Below, piece after piece: positions 1-8,415 of a stretch of 64,000 nt of DNA (position 1 is the first letter of the stretch; each line of letters begins with the position of its first letter). The translations under genes and the position numbers were made by a program. Location: positions 41,061-105,060 of the forward strand of contig JAJUGU010000007.1 of the NCBI GenBank assembly GCA_029265815.1. Direction: 5' to 3'. This DNA comes from Anaerolineaceae bacterium. GTDB taxonomy: Bacteria > Chloroflexota > Anaerolineae > Anaerolineales > Anaerolineaceae. The notes beneath the pieces are model-generated. The model saw nothing but the letters and a program-made list of their open reading frames with translations. It searched no databases and was not told the origin of the DNA.

Positions 1-4
1 TCAC

Positions 5-793
5 TCACGATAACCGCTCCATCGATCGGACCACACGCATTCCGTCTATATTCACGACTTCGACCGGTGTTCCGTAAGTTAAACTCAGTTTTTCTTTGGT
101 GAATGTTTCATCAAGGGTTCCGGCATCCAATACCTGCCCGTTGCGCATTAAGACCAGGTGGTCGGCAATGAGCGCCGCGGCTTCAGGGTCATGCGTGCTG
201 AAGATAATGGTGGTTCCATTTTTTCGCAGTCGGTTAAGAATACGTAAGGTAGTATTGCGGTTGCTGAGATCAAGATGAGAAGTGGGTTCATCAAGCAGCA
301 TGATGCGTGGTTTCTGACACAGGGCTCTTGCAAGCATGGCTAATTGCAGTTCGCCGCCGCTTAAAGCCGGTACGGGTCTCTTTTCAAGATGTTCAATGCC
401 AATTTCTGCAAGCGATTCGAGAGCAATTTGCACATCTTCTCTGCCGGGCAGGTCCAGTGGGCCAAGGTATGGCGCTCTACCTAGCAGCACATATTCAAGG
501 ACGGTATATTCAAACGGAATGTATTCTGATTGCGGCACCAGCCCAATCCACTGACTCAACTCGCGCCTTGAGTACTCGCTGATGGGCACGTCTTCTATAA
601 AAATCGATCCGGTAACAGGTTTCATCAATCCAAGCATCAGGTGGAGCAGGGTGGTCTTTCCAGCGCCGTTGGGTCCGATGATGGCAGTTACCGTTTCTGA
701 AAGGATTTCGAAACTTACCTGTTTAACGGCTTCTGGGCGTTCAGGGTGATAAGTATAAGAGATGGAATTGACCGTGAGGATACCGCTGCTCAT
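5..793 (-). CDS. ABC transporter ATP-binding protein, iron-chelate/cobalamin type
   Basis: Cytoplasmic ATPase that would power the FecCD-like permease encoded just upstream. Seen in the 262-residue product: Walker A GPNGAGKTT near residues 40-48, Q-loop LVPQSE near 85-90, signature LSGGE near 144-148, Walker B IMLLDEP near 164-170 and the switch histidine in STHD near 201. Length and motif order are normal for the FepC/BtuD/FecE class. Its ATG overlaps the permease stop codon (ATGA, 790-793), so the two genes are translationally coupled. The exact cargo (ferric siderophore, haem or corrinoid) cannot be told from the ATPase. Confidence 0.92.
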   Translation of the reverse strand: MSSGILTVNSISYTYHPERPEAVKQVSFEILSETVTAIIGPNGAGKTTLLHLMLGLMKPVTGSIFIEDVPISEYSRRELSQWIGLVPQSEYIPFEYTVLEYVLLGRAPYLGPLDLPGREDVQIALESLAEIGIEHLEKRPVPALSGGELQLAMLARALCQKPRIMLLDEPTSHLDLSNRNTTLRILNRLRKNGTTIIFSTHDPEAAALIADHLVLMRNGQVLDAGTLDETFTKEKLSLTYGTPVEVVNIDGMRVVRSMERLS

Positions 794-1818
794 TTTGTGA
801 TGCTCACTTTCCGGCTGGTCATCATCACCAGGAAGATACCGGCACCGATCAGCGACGTGATGATCCCAAGGGGGATCTCTCCTGTGGTCAATACCCTTGC
901 CAGATCGTCAGAGAGCATAGCGAATATTGCACCGGCAGACATGCTGACTGGTATGAATTCTGCCGCGTTGGCGCCTGTGAGGCGGCGTGATATATGCGGA
1001 ATGATCAAGCCGATCCAGCCAACGATTCCTGCCACTGAAACGACAACCGCAGTAATCGCAACACTGGCTGCGATCAGCAGAGTTCGTTCACGCCCCACAG
1101 ATACACCCAGGGAAAAGGCGGTTTCATCACTGAGAGATAACAGGTTCAATCGCCAGCGCATGAGAAAAATGGTTGTCAATCCGACAACAACAACGGGAAG
1201 AATGTAGAGCAGGTCTTTCCAGGTCACAGAATACAAGCCGCCCAGCAGCCAGAAAACGATCTCTGGCAGTTCGGAGGTAGGATCAGCCATGTATTTCAAG
1301 ATGCCAAGCCCGGCGGAAAAAAGGGCAGAAACCGCAATACCAGAAAGAACCAATCGCAAGACCCAACCGCCAAAGCGGATTTTGCGGGCTATGAAATAGG
1401 AGAGTACCAGACCAAGAACGGCAAATGCTGCAGCGTTGAGTTCAATAATCAATGGAGATGTAGAAATCCAGAGGATACTGAATGCGGCACCGAATCCTGC
1501 TCCCTGAGTGACCCCCAGAAAGCCAGGTTCTACCAGAGGGTTACGAAACAACATTTGCATCACTCCACCGGCTGCGGCAAGAGATGCTCCAAGCAGAGCG
1601 GCGGTGATCAGGCGCGGCAATCTTAGATTAAAGACCAGTTTCTGTGCCAGCTCATCACTGGTAAGAACAGAAAACGGCATGAAGAGTGGTTTCGGGTACC
1701 GACCTGCAAATAAAGAGATCCCCAAAACCAGCAAAGGCAGAATAATCAGAACGAGATTGGTGATTGTCTTTTGATTTTTCACGATGAAAAAAAAGATTAA
1801 GAACGGGGTGGATTGCAT
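790..1818 (-). CDS. FecCD/BtuC-family ABC permease
   Basis: Polytopic membrane permease of the iron-siderophore/vitamin B12 importer family. Typical family stretches are visible: the N-terminal LPRLITAALLGASLAAAGG segment, RNPLVEPGFLGVTQGAG, and near the C-terminus the cytoplasmic coupling region GWIGLIIPHISRRLTG. Start choice is uncertain. The longest frame begins at 1851. ATG 1818 follows a GGGGTGGTC stretch that can act as ribosome binding site. GTG 1782 (start of VKNQKTITN) gives the most family-like N-terminus but has no Shine-Dalgarno. A hairpin with a T-tract lies exactly over these start candidates (see 1787-1831). It sits between the binding-protein gene and the ATPase gene. Confidence 0.88.
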   Translation of the reverse strand: MQSTPFLIFFFIVKNQKTITNLVLIILPLLVLGISLFAGRYPKPLFMPFSVLTSDELAQKLVFNLRLPRLITAALLGASLAAAGGVMQMLFRNPLVEPGFLGVTQGAGFGAAFSILWISTSPLIIELNAAAFAVLGLVLSYFIARKIRFGGWVLRLVLSGIAVSALFSAGLGILKYMADPTSELPEIVFWLLGGLYSVTWKDLLYILPVVVVGLTTIFLMRWRLNLLSLSDETAFSLGVSVGRERTLLIAASVAITAVVVSVAGIVGWIGLIIPHISRRLTGANAAEFIPVSMSAGAIFAMLSDDLARVLTTGEIPLGIITSLIGAGIFLVMMTSRKVSITK

Positions 1819-1831
1819 GACCACCCCGTTC
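1787..1831 (-). terminator. Intercistronic hairpin with T-tract between binding protein and permease
   Basis: A perfect 10-bp inverted repeat (GAACGGGGTG at 1801-1810, CACCCCGTTC at 1822-1831, 11-nt loop) begins 9 bp after the binding-protein stop codon on the minus strand. It is followed, six nucleotides later, by eight T residues (plus-strand A run 1787-1794). This reads as a partial terminator that would let the binding protein be made in excess over permease and ATPase. It overlaps the possible permease start codons. Confidence 0.6.
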
Positions 1832-1840
1832 AATGAATCA

Positions 1841-3007
1841 TTACAGGTCACCTCTTACCAGAGGTAAGATGGTTTGATTGATTTCACTATCACTGAGGTT
1901 GTAGAAACCCGAATAGAAATACCTGATCTCTTCTGCCATCGAAATGTTGCTAAAAAGATCAGGGTGCAGTTTTTTGGCTGTCCAGGTCAGGCCTAATATC
2001 CAGCGCGTATCCGCCTGATCCCAGCTTTGAAAATCTAACGGGAATGCGTGGATCTTGCCATTCTTTACTGCGTCTAATAAAGCCCATTTACTATCTTGTT
2101 TTAATGAAGCAACAGCTTCAAGGGCTTTTCCTTTGTAGTCAATCACCAGGATGACATCGGGATTCCAGGCGGCAATCTGTTCAAGAGTAATCACCGTCCA
2201 GCCGTCCGTGGGGGTATCCGTCCAAACCGGTTTGCCACCGGCCATTTCCACGATGCCTGTCTGAATCCACTCTGCAGGCGGTACTTTAAAAGCGATTTCC
2301 CCGCCCTTGTCAGAATATTGCAGCATCAATACCGAGGGTTTTTGGTCATCGGTAAGGGTTGAGGTGACATCTGTGATCTTTCTTACCGCTTGATCATAAA
2401 GGTTAATGAGCTGCTCGGCACGTTCACTGTTGCCAAATACCTGCCCAAGAGTGCGGATATCTTTGGCTATTGCTTCGGGTGTTTCGAGATCAAGGTAAAT
2501 GACCTTGATGCCAATTTCTTCAATTTGAGCACCAAGTTCATCTTTCAGGTAAGATTTCATCATCACCAGGTCAGGATTTAATGGAGCAATCTGTTCCGCG
2601 GTGGCATCAGTTTCCAGAACAGTCATCGTTCTTGATCTGGGGAAGGCGGTGTTAATAAAATCTAGACCTGTCTGTGCACGGAGCTCGTACCCGGTGATGC
2701 GTTCCACAGCTTCGGGGAAGAGGAACGCGGCATCCAGGAGCATAAACGCTGCTTTTCCAACAATGGTGATCCGCGAGGGAAGTTCTTCGAATTCAACCGT
2801 TCTTCCCAGGGTGTCGGTCACTGAAATCACCGGCACTTCTGTGGCTGGCGCTTCGGTGGTTACGACGGGTTCTACCGTTGTGGTTTCAGGAACATTGGTT
2901 GCTGCAGGATCGGTAGCAGGGGTGGGTGTACCGCACCCGGCCAGTAATCCGGTAACAAGTGTGAGTATAAAGACTGCATAGATGGTTTTTTTCATAACTT
3001 TCCTCAT
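1841..3007 (-). CDS. ABC substrate-binding lipoprotein, iron-chelate/cobalamin type
   Basis: Extracytoplasmic solute-binding protein for the importer encoded downstream. The N-terminus has a short charged part, a hydrophobic stretch and the lipobox LLAGC near residues 22-26, followed by a Thr/Pro/Ala-rich linker of about 45 residues. The mature part starts with the motif VTDTLGRTVEFEELPSRI, typical of the TroA/FepB/BtuF fold, and has the long-helix two-lobed pattern (ending with a WILGLTWTAKKLHPDLF segment). 388 residues is normal. It is the first transport gene after padR, which is 3 bp away, so regulator and importer are probably one transcript. Substrate is not deducible. Confidence 0.88.
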   Translation of the reverse strand: MRKVMKKTIYAVFILTLVTGLLAGCGTPTPATDPAATNVPETTTVEPVVTTEAPATEVPVISVTDTLGRTVEFEELPSRITIVGKAAFMLLDAAFLFPEAVERITGYELRAQTGLDFINTAFPRSRTMTVLETDATAEQIAPLNPDLVMMKSYLKDELGAQIEEIGIKVIYLDLETPEAIAKDIRTLGQVFGNSERAEQLINLYDQAVRKITDVTSTLTDDQKPSVLMLQYSDKGGEIAFKVPPAEWIQTGIVEMAGGKPVWTDTPTDGWTVITLEQIAAWNPDVILVIDYKGKALEAVASLKQDSKWALLDAVKNGKIHAFPLDFQSWDQADTRWILGLTWTAKKLHPDLFSNISMAEEIRYFYSGFYNLSDSEINQTILPLVRGDL

Positions 3008-3009
3008 AA

Positions 3010-3558
3010 TTAAAAATTGAAAAATTGCCGTTTAAGCCATTGAATCCAATCGATCATGGATTGGATTTGGGAAATGCGAAATTGATATATTTCAGCCTGA
3101 AAGGATCTGTGTTCGATCTCTGGCGTCGTTCTTTCTTTGGTGGTTTCTAACCAGTGTTGACATTCTGATAATTGAGTATCGAGAAGAATGGTTGTGCGAT
3201 CTGGTTGATATTGCTGGACGAAGTATAACTTGACCATAAATTCATGGCGGAATTCACGAGGATGTTTGACAGGATCGAACAGCCAGCGGTCGAAAAGCGA
3301 CTTCCCTTTGACGGTCAATGAATATTCCATGCGTGCCGGACGCTGTTCATTGGATTTGAGTTTTCCTTTGATTAATCCCATGCGCTCCAGTTTATCGAGC
3401 TGGGCATACATGTTTGACAATTTCAATCCCCAGATCATTCCAACGCTGTCTGGATCGGTGATTTGCTTGTGGAGCTCATAACCATGAATAGGCTTGTGGT
3501 AAAGAAAGCCAAGAAGAGCGTACTCGGTTGCAGATAGATTGAAATTATTTTCTGTCAT
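3010..3558 (-). CDS. PadR-family transcriptional regulator
   Basis: Winged-helix repressor. Near the N-terminus the motif ATEYALLGFLYHKPIHGYEL is diagnostic of PadR, followed by a recognition region (MYAQLDKLERMGLI) and a C-terminal helical dimerisation part (Vir-type, about 90 residues). I chose ATG 3558; a TTG at 3573 is an in-frame alternative but lies inside a palindrome that is probably the operator (3569-3581). It is followed after 3 bp by the importer genes and is most likely their autoregulated controller. The inducer is unknown. Confidence 0.88.
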   Translation of the reverse strand: MTENNFNLSATEYALLGFLYHKPIHGYELHKQITDPDSVGMIWGLKLSNMYAQLDKLERMGLIKGKLKSNEQRPARMEYSLTVKGKSLFDRWLFDPVKHPREFRHEFMVKLYFVQQYQPDRTTILLDTQLSECQHWLETTKERTTPEIEHRSFQAEIYQFRISQIQSMIDWIQWLKRQFFNF

Positions 3559-3568
3559 AGATTGATTA

Positions 3569-3581
3569 CTCAATTATTGAG
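3569..3581. promoter_or_regulatory. Palindrome upstream of padR, candidate PadR operator
   Basis: CTCAATTATTGAG is a perfect 6-bp inverted repeat around one base, sitting about 11 bp ahead of the padR ATG, with AT-rich sequence behind it (3582-3600). PadR proteins usually bind such AT-rich dyads near their own promoter. Operator function is inferred. Confidence 0.45.
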
Positions 3582-3665
3582 ATAATATAGGTTATCACAG
3601 GAAAAATTGTGTGTCAATGTATTGTGGTCTATAATAAAGTAACTGATAGAAGATAAAGAGGAGGA

Positions 3666-4337
3666 ATGATGGCAACTCAAAATGTTGATTTAGCACAATT
3701 ATTTGGCACTGTTGCGACTGCCCTTGCACAGAATCAAAGTACATTGAATCAAGCGGATACTTATAACCATGATCATGGTGATAACATGGTGGAAATTTTT
3801 GAAGTGATCACTCAGGCGATGAAAGAAAAGAGTTCCGCTGCACCGGCTGATCAACTGGCGTATGCCAGTGAGCTGCTGCGGGCGAAGACCAAGAGTGGAT
3901 CAGCCAAATTGTATGCAGAGGGTCTCTCAGATGCATCCTCAAAACTGCAGGGGAAGAAAGCAGTCACCACAAATACTGCCATGACGCTAATCCAGGCGCT
4001 GTTGGGTGCGCAGAAAAAAGTTCCCACCTCCACATTGACATCGAAAACATCAACCGATACAGGAGCAGATCTATTGGGCTCACTGCTGGGTGGTCTGACC
4101 GGTGCCACTACTACAAAGAGCACTGGCAAGAGTCCTTCTAAGATTGATATTAATAAACTATTAAAAGCAGGCATGAGCTATGTAGAAGCGAAGCAATCTG
4201 GAAGCAGCGATTTGGATGCAATCCTGAACGCAGTGGTTTCTACCAGCCGTGTGAGTGACTCTGATTATCATGCCCAATCAGGTGCTATTGTTGCCAATAC
4301 CCTGCTGCAGGCATTGACCAGAATGACCTCAAAGTAA
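3666..4337 (+). CDS. DhaL/DAK2-like small protein
   Basis: 223-residue soluble protein. The N-terminal part (LNQADTYNHDHGDNM, near residues 29-43) resembles the metal/ADP-binding GDGDTGTNM loop of DhaL/DAK2 domains. A later SGSAKLYAEGL stretch matches the GGTSGPLYG region, and a final YHAQSGAIVANTLLQAL helix fits the end of that fold. The middle has a low-complexity Thr/Ser/Gly linker (about 120-150). The aspartates are only partly kept, so catalysis is doubtful. A strong ribosome binding site GAGGAGGA precedes the ATG. It is a single-gene unit with its own terminator. Assignment to DAK2 is by eye; I would treat it as tentative. Confidence 0.5.
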   Translation: MMATQNVDLAQLFGTVATALAQNQSTLNQADTYNHDHGDNMVEIFEVITQAMKEKSSAAPADQLAYASELLRAKTKSGSAKLYAEGLSDASSKLQGKKAVTTNTAMTLIQALLGAQKKVPTSTLTSKTSTDTGADLLGSLLGGLTGATTTKSTGKSPSKIDINKLLKAGMSYVEAKQSGSSDLDAILNAVVSTSRVSDSDYHAQSGAIVANTLLQALTRMTSK

Positions 4338-4362
4338 GACCTGAAATTTTTCGTGTGACGAT

Positions 4363-4390
4363 ACCCGGTTTCATTTGGAACCGGGTTTTT
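4363..4390 (+). terminator. Intrinsic terminator after the DhaL-like gene
   Basis: ACCCGGTT (4363-4370) pairs with AACCGGGT (4379-4386) and is followed by TTTTATTTTC. It lies 25 bp after the stop codon. Confidence 0.8.
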
Positions 4391-4529
4391 ATTTTCAGAC
4401 GGATGAGCTTCGTTTCAGTTTATAATTGGCGCAGGTAAACCCTGGATTTCACTTTCTTATTTAGGACAGGTGCGGCATCAGAACGATGATTTTTTCTATC
4501 CGGGGGATCTGATCCACAGAGGTTCTTGT

Positions 4530-5366
4530 ATGACCCTTCATCGACATACCCCAATCGAAGCGCGAGATGCCCAAAAAGACCATCTCTGGCTTCAAATTTC
4601 CTCGCTGCCATATTTCCGCGGTGTTCTGCGGGCTGTGGAGGCGCGTTTTTACGAAAACATTGATCTTCCTGCCCCCACGCTTGATCTGGGATGTGGAGAT
4701 GGACATTTTGCCTCTCTTGCGTTCGAGCGAAAGCTGGAGGTGGGAATCGATCCCTGGCGCGAACCCCTGCAGGAAGCTGAGAAGCGCAAGGCTTATCAAA
4801 AGCTTCTGGAGGGAAGCGGTAGTTCAATTCCGTATCCTGACCATTTTTTCGCCAGCGCGGTGAGCAACTCAGTACTGGAGCATATTGCTGATCTTGAGCC
4901 GGTTCTTACTGAATTAGCGCGCGTCTTGCAGCCGGGAGCCCCATTTATTTTTTGTGTTCCTAATCATCAATTTTTAAAGACACTCTCAATCGGCCGATTT
5001 TTTGACCAAATCCATCTCAACTTTCTTGGAAATCTGTACCGCAGATTTTTTAATCACATTTCTCGACATTTTCATTGTGACAGTCCAGAGGTTTGGCAGA
5101 AACGGTTGGAAGCCGCGGGGTTTGAAATTGTTGACTGGTGGCATTATTTCTCACCGCGAGCATTGCATGTGCTGGAGTGGGGGCATTACCTCGGCTTGCC
5201 GTCCTTGATCTGCCGCCGTTTGTTTAGAAAGTGGATCCTCATTCCACAGCGGTGGAACCTGGTTTTCACCCGCATGATCACATCGCCAGTGTACAAAGAA
5301 AAAGCAATCCAGGACGATGGCGCCTATACCTTTTATATTGCCCGCCGAAAATCGATATTGAGGTAA
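4530..5366 (+). CDS. SAM-dependent class I methyltransferase
   Basis: Soluble methyltransferase of the Methyltransf_11 type. Motif I LDLGCGDGHF is clear, followed by an acidic residue at the end of the next strand (VGIDPW), post-I region SNSVLEHIADLEPVL, and a C-terminal half rich in aromatic residues. I chose ATG 4530, 7 bp after AGAGG; a GTG at 4470 would add 20 residues with a poorer ribosome binding site. It is 4 bp before a membrane glycosyltransferase gene, which suggests modification of a lipid-linked or cell-surface glycan, but the acceptor is unknown. Confidence 0.85.
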   Translation: MTLHRHTPIEARDAQKDHLWLQISSLPYFRGVLRAVEARFYENIDLPAPTLDLGCGDGHFASLAFERKLEVGIDPWREPLQEAEKRKAYQKLLEGSGSSIPYPDHFFASAVSNSVLEHIADLEPVLTELARVLQPGAPFIFCVPNHQFLKTLSIGRFFDQIHLNFLGNLYRRFFNHISRHFHCDSPEVWQKRLEAAGFEIVDWWHYFSPRALHVLEWGHYLGLPSLICRRLFRKWILIPQRWNLVFTRMITSPVYKEKAIQDDGAYTFYIARRKSILR

Positions 5367-5370
5367 AAGA

Positions 5371-7524
5371 ATGGATGAACCCAGCCTTCTGGATTATTTA
5401 AAAGAAAAATTTTCTCTTAAGGCACTGCTCAAGAAGCAGACCGCTGATGCTCTTTCTGAAACTTCGGTAGATAAAGAATTTGAAAAGAGTTTTGAAGAAA
5501 AAAAAGAAGAACAACCGCGAAGAAAAAAAATGATCAGCGGTGTTCCCTGGCGCTCGGTTCTGGCCGTGGGATTGGCATTGATTGGGCAGCGCAATTTTGA
5601 ACCAGTGCAATCTGACCCGGTGATGGGCATTGTGTTCTATTTTGCTGCATTCTGCATGCTGATCTATGCCATCTGGAAGGGTGAATGGCAAACGGCTCGT
5701 TGCCCTGATGCGGTTGAAATCTCAGTGGCAGGGCAAAGCAGCCTGCGTAAAAACCTGTTATATGCACTCATTCCGTTGATGATCATCACATATATCGCTT
5801 TTAGCAATAACCGATTCACTGCATTTAACATCTTGTTATGGATCATAACCTTTGCGGCGGCGATGGCCGCATTCTGGCAGCAAGAACCGCAGCCTGGAGT
5901 AATTCCATTAAGAGATCGCTTTGCCAGATTCGCGCGTCAACCCGAGGTCAAGATTCGTTTCTCCTACTGGGGTTTGCTGGTTTTCGCTGTGTTCTGCCTC
6001 TCGGCTTACTTCCACCTGAATCAACTCAATACCGTTCCACTGGATATGACGAGCGACCACGCCGAAAAAATACTGGATGTTCAAGACGTGTTGAATGGCA
6101 GCAGCCCGATCTTTTTCACGCGGAATGCCGGACGTGAGCCGATCCAGTTTTACCTGACTGCTTTCTTGGTCAAAGTCGTTGGCATGGATCTAAACTTCAC
6201 CACGTTAAAATTTGGCATGGCGCTGGCTTTTCTACTCTCGCTCGTCTATGTTTACCGACTGGGTAAGGAAGTTGGTAACCGCTGGACAGGACTTTTTGCG
6301 ATGCTGTTGTTAGGGATGGCCGCATGGACGAACATCCTGGCCAGGGTGGGAATGCGTCTGGTACTCACTCCAGTTTTTGTCGCCCCGGTATTGTTCTACC
6401 TGTTGAGAGGTCTGCGGACTCAGCGGCGCAATGACCTCATCCTGGCCGGAGCACTTCTTGGTTTAGGATTAATGGGGTACAGCGCTTTCAGGATCATGCC
6501 TTTTGTGGTTGTCCTTTGTGTGATCATCTATCTGGTTCGGTTGAAAAACCAGGTCGCATCTAGCCGAATCCTGGCTGACTTTGGCATACTCGTGTTATTC
6601 GCTGTCATCGCAGCCTTGCCACTTTTACGTTTTGCACTGCAATATCCTGATCTGATCGGCATGCGCACGCTTACTCGCATGACCGGGGTGGAACAACCCA
6701 TCAATGGGCCAGTTTTCATGGTATTCCTCAAGAATTTTTGGAATGCCGTTGTGATGCCATTCTGGCGAGATGGAAATACCTGGGTCATCTCGGTGACCGA
6801 ACGGCCGGCATTAGACCTGGTGAGCGCGGCGCTTTACCTGCTGGGTACCGTGCTGCTCATCTTCTCGTGGGTAAAACACAGAGATTGGCAGTATCTCTTC
6901 CTTTTGCTCTCCATCCCGGTGCTCATGCTGCCGTCGATCCTCGCGCTGGCTTTTCCGATTGAAAATCCATCACTCAGCCGGGCTGGCGGCGCTGTGATCC
7001 CAATCATTCTGATTTGTGCGATTGCGTTAGAACGATTATTGTCGAGCCTGTGGAAATATTCAAAAACCCGAAGCGGAAAATTGGGGGTGATCCTCGCGGG
7101 GCTGCTCCTGGTCTTTCTTTCTGCCCGGCAAAACTTTGATCTGGTATTCAATCAGTACAACACCCAGTACATCAATTCAACCTGGAATACCCGGCAGATG
7201 GGAGAGATCGCGCGGAATTATATCGGTTCCATCGGTAGCAAGGATACGATCTATGTGGTGGCCAAGGCCCACTGGGTTGACACCCGACTGGTGGCAATGA
7301 ACGCGGGTTATATTGGTGAAGATTACCAGATATGGCCTGAGGATCTGAGCGCAACCCTTGAAGAGCCGAGCTCGAAGTTGTTTTTCGTTAAGACAGACGA
7401 CGAAGTCGGGTTAGCTGCTCTCAAGGCAGTATATCCGGAAGGGATAATGGAATTGCACACTGCCAGGGCTCTGGGACGTGATTTCTATACCTATTTTGTG
7501 CCTGAACACACAGCAGAAAGATAA
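5371..7524 (+). CDS. GT-C membrane glycosyltransferase (ArnT/PMT-like)
   Basis: 717-residue integral membrane protein. A cytoplasmic N-terminus of about 55 residues rich in Lys/Glu is followed by about 12 hydrophobic segments and a soluble C-terminal domain of about 120 residues. The first large loop contains VPLDMTSDHAEK and GREPIQFYLTAFL, resembling the acidic catalytic motif and the substrate loop of the GT39/GT83 (dolichyl-phosphate-mannose/ArnT) superfamily. It would move a sugar from a polyprenyl-phosphate donor to a protein or lipid on the outer side of the membrane. It follows the methyltransferase by 4 bp and starts after GAGG. Donor and acceptor are not predictable. Confidence 0.75.
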   Translation: MDEPSLLDYLKEKFSLKALLKKQTADALSETSVDKEFEKSFEEKKEEQPRRKKMISGVPWRSVLAVGLALIGQRNFEPVQSDPVMGIVFYFAAFCMLIYAIWKGEWQTARCPDAVEISVAGQSSLRKNLLYALIPLMIITYIAFSNNRFTAFNILLWIITFAAAMAAFWQQEPQPGVIPLRDRFARFARQPEVKIRFSYWGLLVFAVFCLSAYFHLNQLNTVPLDMTSDHAEKILDVQDVLNGSSPIFFTRNAGREPIQFYLTAFLVKVVGMDLNFTTLKFGMALAFLLSLVYVYRLGKEVGNRWTGLFAMLLLGMAAWTNILARVGMRLVLTPVFVAPVLFYLLRGLRTQRRNDLILAGALLGLGLMGYSAFRIMPFVVVLCVIIYLVRLKNQVASSRILADFGILVLFAVIAALPLLRFALQYPDLIGMRTLTRMTGVEQPINGPVFMVFLKNFWNAVVMPFWRDGNTWVISVTERPALDLVSAALYLLGTVLLIFSWVKHRDWQYLFLLLSIPVLMLPSILALAFPIENPSLSRAGGAVIPIILICAIALERLLSSLWKYSKTRSGKLGVILAGLLLVFLSARQNFDLVFNQYNTQYINSTWNTRQMGEIARNYIGSIGSKDTIYVVAKAHWVDTRLVAMNAGYIGEDYQIWPEDLSATLEEPSSKLFFVKTDDEVGLAALKAVYPEGIMELHTARALGRDFYTYFVPEHTAER

Positions 7525-7544
7525 CCCAACAGATTTCGGATGTA

Positions 7545-7574
7545 GAGAGGATGCCAGAAGGCATTCTCTTTTTA
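7545..7574 (+). terminator. Intrinsic terminator after the glycosyltransferase
   Basis: AGAGGATGCC pairs with GGCATTCTCT (one G-T wobble) across an AGAA loop and is followed by TTTTTA. It overlaps the end of the convergent GntR gene. Confidence 0.75.
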
Positions 7575-8309
7575 TCGTTTTAGATGAACGAAATAACGGT
7601 ATCGGTCACCACGGTAGAGGATTTTTACAAATTCGATCGGTTTGCGGTACTGTGAAAATAAGAGGCGTTCGCTGAGCAATAATGGCGCACCGGGTGTAAT
7701 CTCAAGCAACTGCGCTTCCTGTGGCGTCGCCAGGGTTACTTCAAGGGTTTCATCTGCTTCTGTGGGGATGATATTGAATTTTTCCTGGAGAATACGGTAA
7801 AGAGAACCATACTCGCTCATTTCGCTTTCGGTAATCACCTGGTCATCATGCAGAGCGAGGTAAGAGGTTTGCAACCCAATGGGGATGCCGTTTCCAAGCC
7901 TGATACGGTCGATACACAACACGCTTGACCCGGCGGGCAGCTCAAGGCGCTGCAAGATCTTGGGAGAGGGAACCATACGTTCGAGCCTGCGGATGACCTG
8001 CCCGGGTTGAATGCCGCGTTTGACCAGATCTTCTGAGAAGCTGGTCAGTTCCATCAATCCTTTTTGTAATTTGTGCGGCGAAACGAAAGTGCCTCGGCCA
8101 TGTTCGCGATAAAGGTAACCTTGTTGTACGAGATTATCGATTGCTTCGCGGATGGTGGTACGGCTGATGTTGTAAAGCACTTCGAGCTGCCGCTCAGAAG
8201 GGATGGGAGTACGCGGTTTCCAATCGCCATCTTCGATTTTTTGCCGGAGAATGGCGGCTAATTGATAATATTTGGGGACAGCGCCAAACGGATCGATCGT
8301 TCTTGACAT
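7572..8309 (-). CDS. GntR/HutC-family regulator of the microcompartment operon
   Basis: 245 residues: an N-terminal GntR winged helix (about 10-80, with IPSERQLEVLYNISRTTIRE) and a UTRA effector domain (about 95-240, with SVLCIDRIRLGNGIPIGLQT). UTRA domains of this group usually sense phosphorylated sugars or small acids. It is transcribed divergently from the microcompartment operon, and its ATG (8307-8309) overlaps the -35 box of that operon's promoter, so it is very likely its regulator. A TGGT-N4-ACCA dyad near the operon start (8351-8362) matches the known HutC-type operator style. A pentose or deoxypentose phosphate would be the natural inducer, by inference from the operon. Confidence 0.92.
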   Translation of the reverse strand: MSRTIDPFGAVPKYYQLAAILRQKIEDGDWKPRTPIPSERQLEVLYNISRTTIREAIDNLVQQGYLYREHGRGTFVSPHKLQKGLMELTSFSEDLVKRGIQPGQVIRRLERMVPSPKILQRLELPAGSSVLCIDRIRLGNGIPIGLQTSYLALHDDQVITESEMSEYGSLYRILQEKFNIIPTEADETLEVTLATPQEAQLLEITPGAPLLLSERLLFSQYRKPIEFVKILYRGDRYRYFVHLKR

Positions 8310-8330
8310 TTGATTATAAAGTGGTATGAT
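8303..8330 (+). promoter_or_regulatory. Sigma-70-type promoter of the microcompartment operon
   Basis: TTGACA (8303-8308), 16-bp spacer, TATGAT (8325-8330). The predicted start of transcription is about 8337, some 75 bp ahead of the first start codon. The -35 box overlaps the start codon of the divergent gntR gene. Confidence 0.75.
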
Positions 8331-8340
8331 ATTTCTAGAT

Positions 8341-8364
8341 ACTGGTCATGTGGTCACTACCAGT
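8341..8364. promoter_or_regulatory. Candidate GntR/HutC operator
   Basis: ACTGGT (8341-8346) and ACCAGT (8359-8364) form an inverted repeat. Inside it, TGGTCACTACCA (8351-8362) has the TGGT-N4-ACCA shape of HutC-type operators, and TGGTCA is also repeated directly (8343, 8351). The site starts just downstream of the predicted +1, a classical position for repression. Confidence 0.65.
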
Positions 8365-8415
8365 TACATTATCCGACAATTTTGAGCGTTCGTCAAGTAT
8401 GGAGTTCTTTGATTG

